DNA of 64,000 nt, taken from assembly GCF_001592085.1 (NCBI RefSeq), contig NZ_BCWD01000007.1:1-64000 (forward strand), written 5' to 3'. The position numbers were made by a program, and so were the translations under genes. The DNA comes from Levilactobacillus senmaizukei DSM 21775 = NBRC 103853. Its GTDB lineage: Bacteria; Bacillota; Bacilli; Lactobacillales; Lactobacillaceae. Below the pieces are notes generated by a model that was not told where the DNA came from, did no database searches, and worked only from the letters and a program-made list of their open reading frames with translations. Shown one piece after another: positions 50,692 through 59,859 of this stretch; within the stretch, counting starts at the first letter, position 1; each line of letters begins with the position of its first letter.

Positions 50692-51240
50692 ATGCTTAAA
50701 ACCTATCAGCTTCAAATTGGTCCCATGACGCGACAGTTACCCGTCATGGCAATCAACGATACGACAGCGATCGCGTCCTTCGTTTTACTAGGGGATGCCG
50801 AACTCACAGATTACGCGGCTCACGAATTGGTGCAGCGGATGCCCACTGAATTTGATTTTTTGGTAACACTAGAGAGTAAAGGAATTCCGTTGGCACAGGA
50901 ACTTAGTCGATTGACGAATCATACCCAATATGTGGTCCTACGCAAGAGTGTGAAGGACTACATGCGGGCACCCCTGACGACGCCGGTAAGTGCCATCACC
51001 ACGAGTGCGCCCCAGCGCCTGGTGTTGGATGGGACCGATGCCGATCGATTGGTCGCCAAGCGCGTGGTCATTGTGGACGATGTTATCAGTTCCGGTGGTT
51101 CCTTGTCGGCGGCGGAAGAACTGGTCGAGAAGGCTGGGGCGAAGGTCGTCGGCCGAATGGCAATCTTGGCAGAAGGGGATGCCGTGAAGCGCCAGGACAT
51201 CAGCTATCTGGCAGAACTGCCGTTATTTCCCGTTGATTAA
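50692..51240 (+). CDS. phosphoribosyltransferase (Xpt/Apt-like)
   Basis: The 182-aa product carries the PRPP-binding motif VVIVDDVISSGGSLSAAEEL and a flexible loop, as in type I purine phosphoribosyltransferases; the N-terminal FDFLVTLESKGIPLAQEL is an adenine/xanthine-type feature. Such enzymes convert free purine bases to nucleotides. A weak site (TGGGGGTATAACG) precedes ATG 50692. It follows the permease and probably uses the base it imports. Confidence 0.85.
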   Translation: MLKTYQLQIGPMTRQLPVMAINDTTAIASFVLLGDAELTDYAAHELVQRMPTEFDFLVTLESKGIPLAQELSRLTNHTQYVVLRKSVKDYMRAPLTTPVSAITTSAPQRLVLDGTDADRLVAKRVVIVDDVISSGGSLSAAEELVEKAGAKVVGRMAILAEGDAVKRQDISYLAELPLFPVD

Positions 51241-51329
51241 ATAGCTAACTTTTTCGCGGTCTCGTACGCAGCTATCAGTCACCAATGACGGCGGTCTTCG
51301 ATTGATCAGGAATTGTAAAAATGGGGCTA

Positions 51330-51382
51330 AAAAATAGGACTCGACCGAGGCACTTAGACGTGTCGGTTGAGTCCTATTTTTT
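51330..51382. terminator. bidirectional terminator
   Basis: AAAAATAGGACTCGACCGA (51330-51348) pairs with TCGGTTGAGTCCTATTTTT (51363-51381). Confidence 0.85.
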
Positions 51383-51416
51383 CATTATGAGTCAAAACGA
51401 CGGGGTTAATTGATTC

Positions 51417-53051
51417 CTACTTAGCAATATAGGTTGTCTTGAAGTCGTATGGGACACCGGCGGGATTGTAAATGATGCCCTTGACGTTGTTGCGAAGTAG
51501 TTGGGACTTGGCCGTCTGGAACAAGGGAATCGTTCCTTGGTCGTTCATCAGGATCTTTTCGGCCTGGACCAGCTTGGCCCACCGCTTACTGGGTTGGTTA
51601 CCGTCCTGGTTTTCCGCTGCCGCCAATAACTTGTCGTATTGGCTGTTCTTCCAGTGGCCGGTGTTGTAACTGGAGTTGGATTCGAAGACGTCCAGGAAGT
51701 TAATGGGGTCGGCGAAGACGGATTGCCAGTTGGCCAGGGTCAGTTCGTAGTTGCCGTTGTTTTGTTGGTTAATCAGTTGGACGTAAGGGACCGTCTTGAT
51801 GGTGATCTTAACGTTGGGGAGCTTTTCGAGGGAGCTTTGAACAAATTCGGCCGTTTGCTTACTGGTGTCGGTGTCCGAAACGGAGAGGGTCAGGTCTAAT
51901 GGCTTCTTGCCGAGTCCCTTGGCGAGTAAGGCTTTGGCCTGCTTGAGGTCGTAAGACGTCCCGGTCGCGGTGGCCGCCTCTTGATTGAAGGCCTCACCCG
52001 TCTTAGGATTGTTGCCCATGCCGGCTGGCACGTAGCCCTTGGCGGCCACTGAGCCGTCTTGCAGGACGTCGGTAACCAGCTGATGCCGGTCGATAGCCAG
52101 GGATAAGGCCTTGCGGACATCGGCATTCTTGAGCGCGGCAACCTTATTTTCATTTAGGTCTAGTCGTTGCGACCCGGTTGGCAGACGCTTTACGAAGTCC
52201 TGACTGTTGCTATTGTTCTTGATTTGTTGGCCGCTGAGTAGCGTCTCATCGGTCTTCTTAGCGTTGTAGAGGTTATAGCTGGTGGTGGTACTTTCGGTCA
52301 CGGCGACGTTAATCTTATCGAGGTGGACGGATTGCTTATCCCAGTACGTTGGGTTCTTGGCCAACGTCCACGACTTACCGGTACCATTCCATTTGCTGAG
52401 ACGGTAGGGTCCGTTATAGACGGTGTTGGCGGAGCTCGTGCCATATCGCTTGCCATATTGGTCGACGGCCTTTTGATTCAGTGGGTAAAAGAGGGGCCAG
52501 GCCAGTAATTTCTTAAAGTAGAGGACGGGCTTGGTCAACTGAACGGTCAGCTTGTAATCGCCGTGGGCCTTGATACCCAGGGCGCTGAGCGGCTTCTTTC
52601 CCTGGTTAACGGCCTCGGCATTCTCGACTTGGTAGAGGTAAAAAGCATCTTGTGACGCCGTCTTAGGGGCCAGCGTTCGTTGCCAGGAATAGACGAAGTC
52701 CTTAGCGGTCACGGGTTGGCCATTCGACCATTTGGCATCTTTGCGAAGCTTAAAGGTGTAGGTCTTACCGCCGTTAGTAATCTTGGTACTGGTGGCTAAA
52801 GCGTTGGCTGGCGTTCCCTTACTGTCTAATCGGTAGAGACCTTCTTGAGTGTTTTGCAGAACGGTAAAGCTTAATGTGTCAGTAGCCTGAGCCAGGTCGG
52901 AGGAAGCGAGTTCGGATGGCTCCGTCCAATTTAGTTCCTGCTTGGCGGCATACTTGCCGTTGCCCGTTTGCCCGCTCGCCTGGCTACCACATCCGGCCAG
53001 GATTAATACACTTAGTGCTGCAATAGTTAGAATTGTTCCCTTACGTTGCAT
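51417..53051 (-). CDS. peptide ABC transporter substrate-binding lipoprotein (OppA-like), T-box controlled
   Basis: The 544-aa SBP_bac_5 protein has a lipoprotein signal (LILAGC, Cys21) and peptide-binding blocks: NTQEGLYRLDSKG, WSNGQPVTAKDFVYSWQRTL, ALSLAIDRHQLVTDVLQ and LANWQSVFADPINFLDVF. It delivers oligopeptides to an Opp permease elsewhere. ATG 53051 lies 10 nt after AAGGAG; a TTG 6 nt upstream is an alternative. Its T-box ties expression to one uncharged tRNA, meaning demand for one amino acid. It is paralogous to the 24544 protein. Confidence 0.9.
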   Translation of the reverse strand: MQRKGTILTIAALSVLILAGCGSQASGQTGNGKYAAKQELNWTEPSELASSDLAQATDTLSFTVLQNTQEGLYRLDSKGTPANALATSTKITNGGKTYTFKLRKDAKWSNGQPVTAKDFVYSWQRTLAPKTASQDAFYLYQVENAEAVNQGKKPLSALGIKAHGDYKLTVQLTKPVLYFKKLLAWPLFYPLNQKAVDQYGKRYGTSSANTVYNGPYRLSKWNGTGKSWTLAKNPTYWDKQSVHLDKINVAVTESTTTSYNLYNAKKTDETLLSGQQIKNNSNSQDFVKRLPTGSQRLDLNENKVAALKNADVRKALSLAIDRHQLVTDVLQDGSVAAKGYVPAGMGNNPKTGEAFNQEAATATGTSYDLKQAKALLAKGLGKKPLDLTLSVSDTDTSKQTAEFVQSSLEKLPNVKITIKTVPYVQLINQQNNGNYELTLANWQSVFADPINFLDVFESNSSYNTGHWKNSQYDKLLAAAENQDGNQPSKRWAKLVQAEKILMNDQGTIPLFQTAKSQLLRNNVKGIIYNPAGVPYDFKTTYIAK

Positions 53052-53069
53052 CCCCAAACATCTCCTTAA

Positions 53070-53347
53070 ATAAAAATCGTCCTTATGTGATTAGACATAA
53101 GGACGATTTTACTCGCGGTACCACCTTGCTTTATGGGGAGCTCACGCCCACCATCTCCGTAACTTCTGTTGCCAAAAGTCGGAAGCGGTAACGGGCTTCA
53201 GGTCGAGTCGTCAGCTTGCACCGATGACTTGCTTCCAGGTTCATCTTCGCGGTTCCGTTGTAAGCCACCTTTTCAGCTACCGGTGGTCTCTAAACTTAGC
53301 GGGAAACGCTACTCTTCCTGGTCAGGCGTTCGTGTATGTTTAATATG
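53070..53347 (-). promoter_or_regulatory. T-box riboswitch leader
   Basis: The leader holds the T-box AGGTGGTACCGCG (53126-53114) and a terminator with arms 53073-53088 and 53095-53110. In stem I, CCAGG and CCTGG flank an internal loop AAGAGTAG facing GAAGATGAA; the specifier is AUG (Met) or GAU (Asp), AUG being my guess. Confidence 0.88.
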
Positions 53348-53353
53348 GCTCCA

Positions 53354-53382
53354 ATCATAACCAGGCGGTTGGGGTTTGTCAA
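53354..53382 (-). promoter_or_regulatory. promoter of the T-box leader
   Basis: TTGACA (53382-53377), 17-bp spacer, TATGAT (53359-53354), a near-consensus promoter. Confidence 0.8.
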
Positions 53383-53671
53383 CAAAGAAAATCGGGATTA
53401 GTTCGACGGTGTTTGAAAATTATTAATGACAAATAGTAGAAGGGATAATCGGGAAAAGGGTGGAAAATAAATATAATTATAACGATTGGGATTTATAATA
53501 GGAATGAATAAATATACATAATTGAATATCCGAAATATAGTAAACGCTAATTATATATTTATGATTGAAATTGTTTGTAGACAGAAGAATCTCTCTTAAG
53601 TAAAATGAACTTAACTGCCTGTCACTTTGGGGTCAAAGAACGACAGGACGGGAGAGGAGACGTTATCGCCT
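53383..53671. other. AT-rich region upstream of cas9
   Basis: Promoters for the T-box transcript (left) and cas9 (right) lie here. A clear cas9 -35/-10 pair could not be fixed. A hairpin at 53618-53647 is listed separately. Confidence 0.4.
53618..53647 (+). promoter_or_regulatory. hairpin in the cas9 5' leader
   Basis: CCTGTC (53618-53623) pairs with GACAGG (53642-53647), with TTTG/CAAA inside. It ends just before the cas9 ribosome site GGAGAGGAGA (53651-53660) and could modulate translation. Confidence 0.4.
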
Positions 53672-56600
53672 ATGGTTGAAAAATATGGAATTGGATTAGA
53701 CATTGGGACCAGTACCCTGGGCTGGACCAGTGTCGATGAGAATGGCAAGATTCAGCGTCTAAAAGGTCAAACGGCGCTGGGGACACGGTTATTTAACGAG
53801 GGACAAACGGCTGAGGAACGCCGTGGGTTCAGAACAACCCGCCGTCGCATCCAACGTCGTCGCTGGCGGCTACGGTTACTGCGAGAAATATTCGACGAAC
53901 CAATTGGTTCCGTTGATGCGGGATTTTTTGCTCGTCAGAAGATGTCGAGCCTATCACCGCAAGATGACCGATTCGAAGATACTTACCGATTATTCAATAA
54001 TCAAACAGATAAGGCCTTCCATGACGAGTATCCAACGACTTATCATCTGCGTCAGGCGTTAATGAATTCCGATCGACAATTCGATATTCGGGAAATCTAT
54101 CTGGCCATTCATCATATTGTTAAATATCGCGGAAACTTTTTGCGCTCAGGTAAACCAGCCGACTTTAAAACGGGGAAGCTTGATTTAAAGGAAAAGTTTG
54201 AAGAGATTAATGCAGACTGGCAAACGTTAATTAGTGAAGATGCCCCACAATTACCAGTCGATGATTTGACAACCATTAAGGCCGTTTTGGTTGATGGTTC
54301 ACGAAGTCGGTCAGATCGACAACGCGGATTAGTAAAGCTCTGGATGGCCAATGAGACCGTTGAGAAGAATTGGAAGCCAGTCATGACTGAATTGGCCAAG
54401 GCCATTTTGGGGCTGAAGACAAAATTGTATCTGTTGACTGGTCTCGATTTGCCCAAAGAGGACCAAAAGGCTTGGACCTTCAGTCTGGATACCTTGGAAG
54501 ACCATCAGGGAGATATTGACAGTTTCTTCGATGACCATGCTCAGCAGTTGATCGATCGGTTAGCCGAGCTACGGGCAATGATTCAGTTAACGGAAATTAT
54601 TCCCAGCGGCCTCAACTTTTCACAGAGTATGGTTCAGCGGTATGAAGCACATCGGTCTCACTTAGAGATGTATAAACAGTATGCCCTGGATCAGACGGAT
54701 CCTAAGCGTACCAAGGCGTTGAGAGCAGCTTATAATGCATACATAGATCAACATGAAATTGCTGATGATTTTTATACGGCGGTTAAGCGAGTTACTAAGG
54801 ATGACCAGAGTGAAACGGCCGAGGAAATTAACCGGCTAATTGGGTTGGAACAGTTTATGCCCAAGCAAAGAACGAAGGAAAACGGGGTTATTCCATATCA
54901 AGTCCATCAACAAGAGTTGGACCAAATCATTGCCCACCAGAAGAAGTATTATCCTTTTCTTGGGACGGAAAATCCCGTAATCGATCACCGAGAATCTCAG
55001 CCCTATATGCTGGATGAATTGGTGAGTTTCCGGGTCCCTTACTACGTGGGCCCAATGGTTGCCGCCAATCCTGAGCTCAAGACGACCGAGAATCCGTTTG
55101 CCTGGATGATTCGTAAAGCTCAGGGTGAAATTACGCCTTGGAACTTCGATGAGAAGGTCGATCGTAAGGGTTCGGCGACGGCATTTATCGAACGGATGAA
55201 GACTACCGATACCTATTTGTTGGGCGAGGATGTTTTGCCACAGCAGAGTCTCCTTTACCAACGGTTTATGGTCTTAAATGAATTAAATAATATTCGGATT
55301 GATGATGAGTTGTTGACGACCAATCAAAAACAGTGGGTATTTGATCGTGTCTTTAAAGGAAAGGGCACCATTTCAGCTAAGCATCTACAAGATGCCTTGA
55401 AGCATCATGGCGAAACTGATGGTTTGCCCAAGATTTCCGGACTAGCAGATCCTACCAAGTTTAACAGTGCTTTGACGTCGTACCGTGATTTTCAGAAATG
55501 GTTACCAAATGATATCGATCGGAAAGACAGAACTGCCGATATTGAAACAATTATCAATTGGTCAACGGTATTTGAAGATACGCATATTTTTGTGGAAAAG
55601 TTGAAGGAAATTGAGTGGTTGACGGCAGATCAACGGCGACGGATTGCCAGCAATCGTTATCGAGGTTGGGGCCGCTTATCTAAGCACCTACTAACAGAAA
55701 TCAAGGATGAACAGGGCCTGTCGATTATGGACCAGCTTTGGCGAACTCAACATAACTTTATGCAGATTGTGCATGAACCAGACTATGCGAAGCAAATTGA
55801 AGCGGCTAATACCGTGGGTATGGCCAAGCAGGACATTGGAACTGTTATTAATGATTTGTACACGTCACCACAGAATAAGAAAGCCATTCGGCAAGTACTG
55901 GCAGTTGTTAAGGATATTCAAAATGCCCATCATGGCGTAGCCCCTAGCTGGATTTTCATGGAAGCCGCTCGCGGTGCTGACCAGAATCCGCAACGGAGTC
56001 GGCAACGTCAGCGTCAACTTCAAGACTTATACGCCAAGACTGCCGCAGATCTGGTTGATACCGAAGTTCAACAGGAATTGACGGATAAGATTAAGGATAA
56101 GGCGAACTTCACCGATCGGTTGATGCTGTATTTCTTGCAAAATGGTCAGGACATGTACTCGAAGGAAAAATTAAATATTGACCGACTGTCGGAGTATGAC
56201 ATTGACCATATTCTGCCGCAGGCCTTGATCAAGGATGATTCTTTGGACAACCGCGTATTGGTTCACCAGAGTATTAATCGAAATAAGAGCGATACATTTG
56301 CTTCCGAAAAATATGGTGCGAAGATGCAAGGCGCCTGGCACCAATGGCGAGCAGCGGGTTTAATTAGCGCTCGTAAGCTTCGTAATCTGGAGATGCGTCC
56401 GGATGAGATAAGTAAGTATGCGACCGGATTCATTCGTCGTCAGTTGGTCGAAACCCGTCAGGTCATCAAGTTGGTTACGGAAATTTTGAGTCATCAGTAT
56501 AATCCAGAAGAGACCAAGTTGGTTTCGGTTAAGGCGGGGCTGTCGCATGAGCTGCGACGCGAGGCCGGTTTGCCAAAATTACGGGATCTGAATGACTATC

Positions 56601-57709
56601 ACCATGCCATCGATGCTTATTTGGCGGCACGGATTGGTACGTATCTTCTAAAACGATATCCACGACTGGAACGGTTCTTTGTTTATGGCCAATTTCAAAC
56701 GAGTCGTTTGGATCTACGGCGATTTAACTTTATTCATGATTTGGTCAAAAGCAAGCAAGGCGTTATTGTGGATAGCGATACTGGGGAAATTCTCTGGGAC
56801 CGTCAGAAAGATATCGACTATATTAAGCACTTGATGGGCCTGAAACATTTGCTGGTCACACATGAAGTTTATGATAGCGCTGCGGAAATGTATGCACAGA
56901 CAATCTTCAAAGCTTCTGATAACGACAGTAAGGTTTTGATTCCGACAAAGAATGATCGGCCGACGGCGATTTATGGCGGCTACACGAAGCGACGGAATGG
57001 GTACCTAGCTATCCTGAAGATTACTGAAAAAAAGGCAGAAACTTATCGTGTAGTTGGGGTGCCGACTCTGTATATGAGTCAACTTGCAACGGCCCGTTCG
57101 CACAGTGTTGAAGCTGAGAAAGCGTTGCTGAAATCGTTGATGGCGCCAGAGATTTTAAGCGAGTCCAAGGTAGTTAGTTTTGAGGTCGTTGTGAGCCATG
57201 TTCATTTAAACCAGTTGGTTCGGGATACAGTATTCGGACCCGCCCATTACTTTGGGCTGGGACCATTCCGCTATGTACGCAATTTCCACCAGTTGGTTTT
57301 ACCATTCAAGGATCAGGAGATTTTAGTTAAGCGAACCCCGACTGATGAGGAATTAAATACAGTTTTTGAAGATATTTGTTGGCAAGTTGAGAATTACTTC
57401 GCTGTATTCGATATTAATGGGTTTCGTAATGCCTTGAAAAAATCAATCGATAAGTTTGAACAATTACCGATTGAAAATGTTTTTAAAGACAAAAAACTAG
57501 TCACACAAGGAAAAAAAGAAGTCTTGGCGTTTGTAATGCAGGGACTGCACGCAAATGCAAGTTATCGGAATCTAAAGGTGTCATTAGGTATTAAGACACC
57601 GTTGGGCCAACTACAATTAACAAAATTCATGTTATCAAGGGATGCTGAGTTAATTGATGAATCACCGACGGGCTTGTTTCGGCGAATTCGGCGTCTAAAG
57701 GATTTGTAA
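53672..57709 (+). CDS. cas9: type II-A CRISPR endonuclease Cas9
   Basis: The 1345-aa product has every Cas9 part: RuvC-I GIGLDIGTSTLGW (Asp10), an Arg-rich bridge helix (RRGFRTTRRRIQRRRWRLR), the recognition lobe, RuvC-II with Glu764 (WIFMEAARG), HNH with Asp845-His846 and Asn869 (DIDHILPQ...INRNKSD), RuvC-III with His977, His978 and Asp981 (YHHAIDAYLAARIG), and a C-terminal PAM-interacting region. Both nuclease centres look intact. Length is typical of type II-A. Start ATG 53672 follows GGAGAGGAGA (spacing 11); a TTG start 45 nt upstream lacks a site. It is followed by its own terminator, not by cas1 directly. Confidence 0.97.
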   Translation: MVEKYGIGLDIGTSTLGWTSVDENGKIQRLKGQTALGTRLFNEGQTAEERRGFRTTRRRIQRRRWRLRLLREIFDEPIGSVDAGFFARQKMSSLSPQDDRFEDTYRLFNNQTDKAFHDEYPTTYHLRQALMNSDRQFDIREIYLAIHHIVKYRGNFLRSGKPADFKTGKLDLKEKFEEINADWQTLISEDAPQLPVDDLTTIKAVLVDGSRSRSDRQRGLVKLWMANETVEKNWKPVMTELAKAILGLKTKLYLLTGLDLPKEDQKAWTFSLDTLEDHQGDIDSFFDDHAQQLIDRLAELRAMIQLTEIIPSGLNFSQSMVQRYEAHRSHLEMYKQYALDQTDPKRTKALRAAYNAYIDQHEIADDFYTAVKRVTKDDQSETAEEINRLIGLEQFMPKQRTKENGVIPYQVHQQELDQIIAHQKKYYPFLGTENPVIDHRESQPYMLDELVSFRVPYYVGPMVAANPELKTTENPFAWMIRKAQGEITPWNFDEKVDRKGSATAFIERMKTTDTYLLGEDVLPQQSLLYQRFMVLNELNNIRIDDELLTTNQKQWVFDRVFKGKGTISAKHLQDALKHHGETDGLPKISGLADPTKFNSALTSYRDFQKWLPNDIDRKDRTADIETIINWSTVFEDTHIFVEKLKEIEWLTADQRRRIASNRYRGWGRLSKHLLTEIKDEQGLSIMDQLWRTQHNFMQIVHEPDYAKQIEAANTVGMAKQDIGTVINDLYTSPQNKKAIRQVLAVVKDIQNAHHGVAPSWIFMEAARGADQNPQRSRQRQRQLQDLYAKTAADLVDTEVQQELTDKIKDKANFTDRLMLYFLQNGQDMYSKEKLNIDRLSEYDIDHILPQALIKDDSLDNRVLVHQSINRNKSDTFASEKYGAKMQGAWHQWRAAGLISARKLRNLEMRPDEISKYATGFIRRQLVETRQVIKLVTEILSHQYNPEETKLVSVKAGLSHELRREAGLPKLRDLNDYHHAIDAYLAARIGTYLLKRYPRLERFFVYGQFQTSRLDLRRFNFIHDLVKSKQGVIVDSDTGEILWDRQKDIDYIKHLMGLKHLLVTHEVYDSAAEMYAQTIFKASDNDSKVLIPTKNDRPTAIYGGYTKRRNGYLAILKITEKKAETYRVVGVPTLYMSQLATARSHSVEAEKALLKSLMAPEILSESKVVSFEVVVSHVHLNQLVRDTVFGPAHYFGLGPFRYVRNFHQLVLPFKDQEILVKRTPTDEELNTVFEDICWQVENYFAVFDINGFRNALKKSIDKFEQLPIENVFKDKKLVTQGKKEVLAFVMQGLHANASYRNLKVSLGIKTPLGQLQLTKFMLSRDAELIDESPTGLFRRIRRLKDL

Positions 57710-57724
57710 ACATATAGTTAATAA

Positions 57725-57767
57725 AAATAAAGGAAAACATTGTTAAATGTTTTCCTTTATTTTTATT
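57725..57767. terminator. terminator behind cas9
   Basis: AAATAAAGGAAAACAT (57725-57740) pairs with ATGTTTTCCTTTATTT (57747-57762). It cuts cas9 off from cas1. Confidence 0.8.
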
Positions 57768-57784
57768 GGCTGGTTATGGGATAA

Positions 57785-57925
57785 TAAAAACGGCCCTTCC
57801 ACATGACTGGAAGGGCCGACTATGTATGGCTCGATACCGGGCTCAAAAAGTAAAACTTGGCACAAGGCCTTGCTTGATTTTAACTTTCAGTGACAAATCA
57901 ATAGAGTCAAGCGTGTCTACCTGAC
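57785..57925 (-). ncRNA. tracrRNA
   Basis: On the minus strand the anti-repeat (57910-57877) is complementary to the CRISPR repeat over about 23 nt with one G-U, then GTTAAAATCAAGCAAGGCCTTG (nexus), and a terminator GGCCCTTCC/GGAAGGGCC (57792-57800, 57809-57817) with a T-run. A promoter TTGCTT, 17-bp spacer, TAATCT sits at about 57961-57933. It directs Cas9 binding to crRNA and RNase III processing. Confidence 0.9.
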
Positions 57926-57973
57926 TTCTTAAGATTAACATGCTAGTTTTCAGAAAGCAAGGAGGAATAGATT

Positions 57974-58879
57974 ATGGGATGGCGGACTATTATGGTCAGT
58001 CAACATGCCAAGATTTCATTAACCACAGGGAATATTGTGATTCAAACGGATCGAGACAGGTATCACACGCCAGTCAGGGATATCAATGTTTTGCTGATCC
58101 AAACGTTGCAGGCTGTCATTACGACGGCTGCAGTCGCGGCACTTGCGGAGGTGCATGCGCGAATCATCTTTACGGGGAAGGATGGGCAACCAACTTGTGA
58201 GACGACAGGCTGTTATCCAAGGGCCAGAACGGCAGCATTGATTGAATCACAAGTTAATTGGGATGAAACCAGGAAAAGTCATCTTTGGACAAAAGTTGTT
58301 TCAGCTAAACTGGCTAACCAGGTGAAAGTAGCTCAATTATGTGGGGTGGATCCGTCTGGGATGGCTAATGAAATTGATAAGTTGGAACTGAACGATGTCA
58401 CCAATCGGGAGGCAGTTGTGGCTAGACAATACTTTCCACTGATCTTTGGTGACGGTTTTTCTAGATCTGATTTGGTCCCTATGAATGCGGCTCTAAATTA
58501 TGGTTACGCGTTATTGTTATCATTGATTGATCGTTCGGTAGTCAGTCACGGCTATTTAACCTGCTTTGGTATTCACCATGATAATGCCGAGAATGGATTC
58601 AATTTAGGCTCAGATCTAATGGAACCCTTTCGACCAATTGTAGATTATTGGGTTGCGCAGCATAAGATTAATGATTTGACGCCAGATATCAAGTTAGGAT
58701 TGGCTAGATTGCTGGATTTAGAAATGAATTTTGATGGCCGAACTGAAATCCTCAGCCATGTCATTGAAAAACAAGTGGGCCAGTGCTTGAATTACTTGAA
58801 TGGAGAGACTGATCAGATTCAAATTAAAGTGGAGGTTCCAGATGAGGTATCGAGTGATGCGATTAATGATTATGTTTGA
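57974..58879 (+). CDS. cas1: CRISPR integrase Cas1 (type II-A)
   Basis: The 301-aa product opens GWRTIMVSQHAKISLTTGNIVI, typical of type II Cas1. Metal ligands visible are Glu146 (NREAVVAR), His202 (GIHHDN) and Glu217 (DLMEPFRP). It forms the spacer-integration complex with Cas2. AAGGAGG lies 8 nt before ATG 57974. It follows the tracrRNA promoter divergently, so it has a separate promoter from cas9. It overlaps cas2 by 38 nt. Confidence 0.95.
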   Translation: MGWRTIMVSQHAKISLTTGNIVIQTDRDRYHTPVRDINVLLIQTLQAVITTAAVAALAEVHARIIFTGKDGQPTCETTGCYPRARTAALIESQVNWDETRKSHLWTKVVSAKLANQVKVAQLCGVDPSGMANEIDKLELNDVTNREAVVARQYFPLIFGDGFSRSDLVPMNAALNYGYALLLSLIDRSVVSHGYLTCFGIHHDNAENGFNLGSDLMEPFRPIVDYWVAQHKINDLTPDIKLGLARLLDLEMNFDGRTEILSHVIEKQVGQCLNYLNGETDQIQIKVEVPDEVSSDAINDYV

Positions 58880-59162
58880 TCTACCAATGATAAGTAGTAG
58901 AGACCGTCGTAACTATCGCCGTTTTCGTAAACACCTGATTCAGGAGGGCTTCTTGATGATGCAGTTTTCGATTTATGTTCGGGTTTGCTCAAACACGCAA
59001 AGTGCCAAAGCGATTGAAAGAAGAGTCGCAGCTTTGACTCCAGAAGCGGGTCTGGTTCAGTCCGTCATGCTGACGGAAAAGCAATATCAGGCTATGCACT
59101 TTATTTCTGGTGAACCTAGTACAGATATCTTAAACTCGGCAGAGAGGACCATTATGATATGA
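58842..59162 (+). CDS. cas2: CRISPR protein Cas2 (type II-A)
   Basis: The 106-aa product is a ferredoxin-like Cas2: RYRVMRLMIMFDLPMIS with Asp13, RRFRKHLIQEGFLMMQFSIYVRV and the C-terminal beta-strand. It bridges Cas1 dimers. GGAGGTTCC precedes ATG 58842, inside the end of cas1; the start 42 nt upstream is rejected. Its stop overlaps the csn2 start. Confidence 0.95.
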   Translation: MRYRVMRLMIMFDLPMISSRDRRNYRRFRKHLIQEGFLMMQFSIYVRVCSNTQSAKAIERRVAALTPEAGLVQSVMLTEKQYQAMHFISGEPSTDILNSAERTIMI

Positions 59163-59824
59163 ATTTAACCTATTATGGTTTTGAACCCTTTGAAGTGGCA
59201 GCCAGTAAGATCACGGTGATGGATGTTGGGACGCCGAAACTTTATCGAGATTTAATTTTGGGGCTTCGCGATGGTGCAGATACAATTTCTCTCAGCAACG
59301 AAGACTTTGAATCTGTTTTATTGAGCAAGAGTATCCAATGGTACGGTGATCCGATGCTAACGGTAGATTTGAATGGTTTGTTTCAACGTAAGCTTCAAGC
59401 CCAACTCGAAAAACTTGTGGATGATGCGCAAGTTGTTAAAATATCCGATGACATTCGGGCTTTGATGACGGAGGTATTGAGTGCGAGTTATATGATGGAT
59501 GTCCCATTGGAGTTACCTGAGATTCCAGAACTGAAGAAGTTAATCAAGTTTAGTGGAATTCAGTTGTCACCAGAGGTTGGTAATGATGCCTATGGTATAA
59601 TTGAGGCACTGATTAAGGTCGTCATTGAACTCGGCGACCATCGAATGATTGTTTTAACAAACGTTAGTCATTATCTCAGTGTCAACCAGCTGCAATCACT
59701 GGTGCGATTGATGGCTACGGTAGATTTGCCATTACTTCTAATCGAATTTTCAGATAGTCATCGAGTTGAGTATTTCCAGGGATGTGAGTATCACTACATT
59801 GATAGGGACTTCGTCCTCTGGTAG
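59159..59824 (+). CDS. csn2: CRISPR adaptation protein Csn2
   Basis: The 221-aa product is a short type Csn2: NLTYYGFEPFEVAASKITVMDVGTPKLYRDLILGLRDGADTISLSNED, central helices (LMTEVLSASYMMDVPLELPEI) and a C-terminal strand (HRVEYFQGCEYHYIDRDFVLW). Csn2 forms a tetrameric ring that binds DNA ends during spacer acquisition and marks subtype II-A. ATG 59159 overlaps the cas2 stop as ATATGA, so translation is coupled. It ends 35 nt before the first repeat. Confidence 0.93.
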   Translation: MNLTYYGFEPFEVAASKITVMDVGTPKLYRDLILGLRDGADTISLSNEDFESVLLSKSIQWYGDPMLTVDLNGLFQRKLQAQLEKLVDDAQVVKISDDIRALMTEVLSASYMMDVPLELPEIPELKKLIKFSGIQLSPEVGNDAYGIIEALIKVVIELGDHRMIVLTNVSHYLSVNQLQSLVRLMATVDLPLLLIEFSDSHRVEYFQGCEYHYIDRDFVLW

Positions 59825-59859
59825 GTATATAACAATGAGATTGTCGTGTGGAAATAACG

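Noticed and set aside
53383-53617. tracr-type auto-repression site at the cas9 promoter
   Set aside because: Only a short TCTTAAG is shared with the tracrRNA upstream region, which is not significant.
58800-58841. Earlier in-frame start for cas2
   Set aside because: The ATG at 58842 has a GGAGG site and gives the normal Cas2 N-terminus; the longer form does not.
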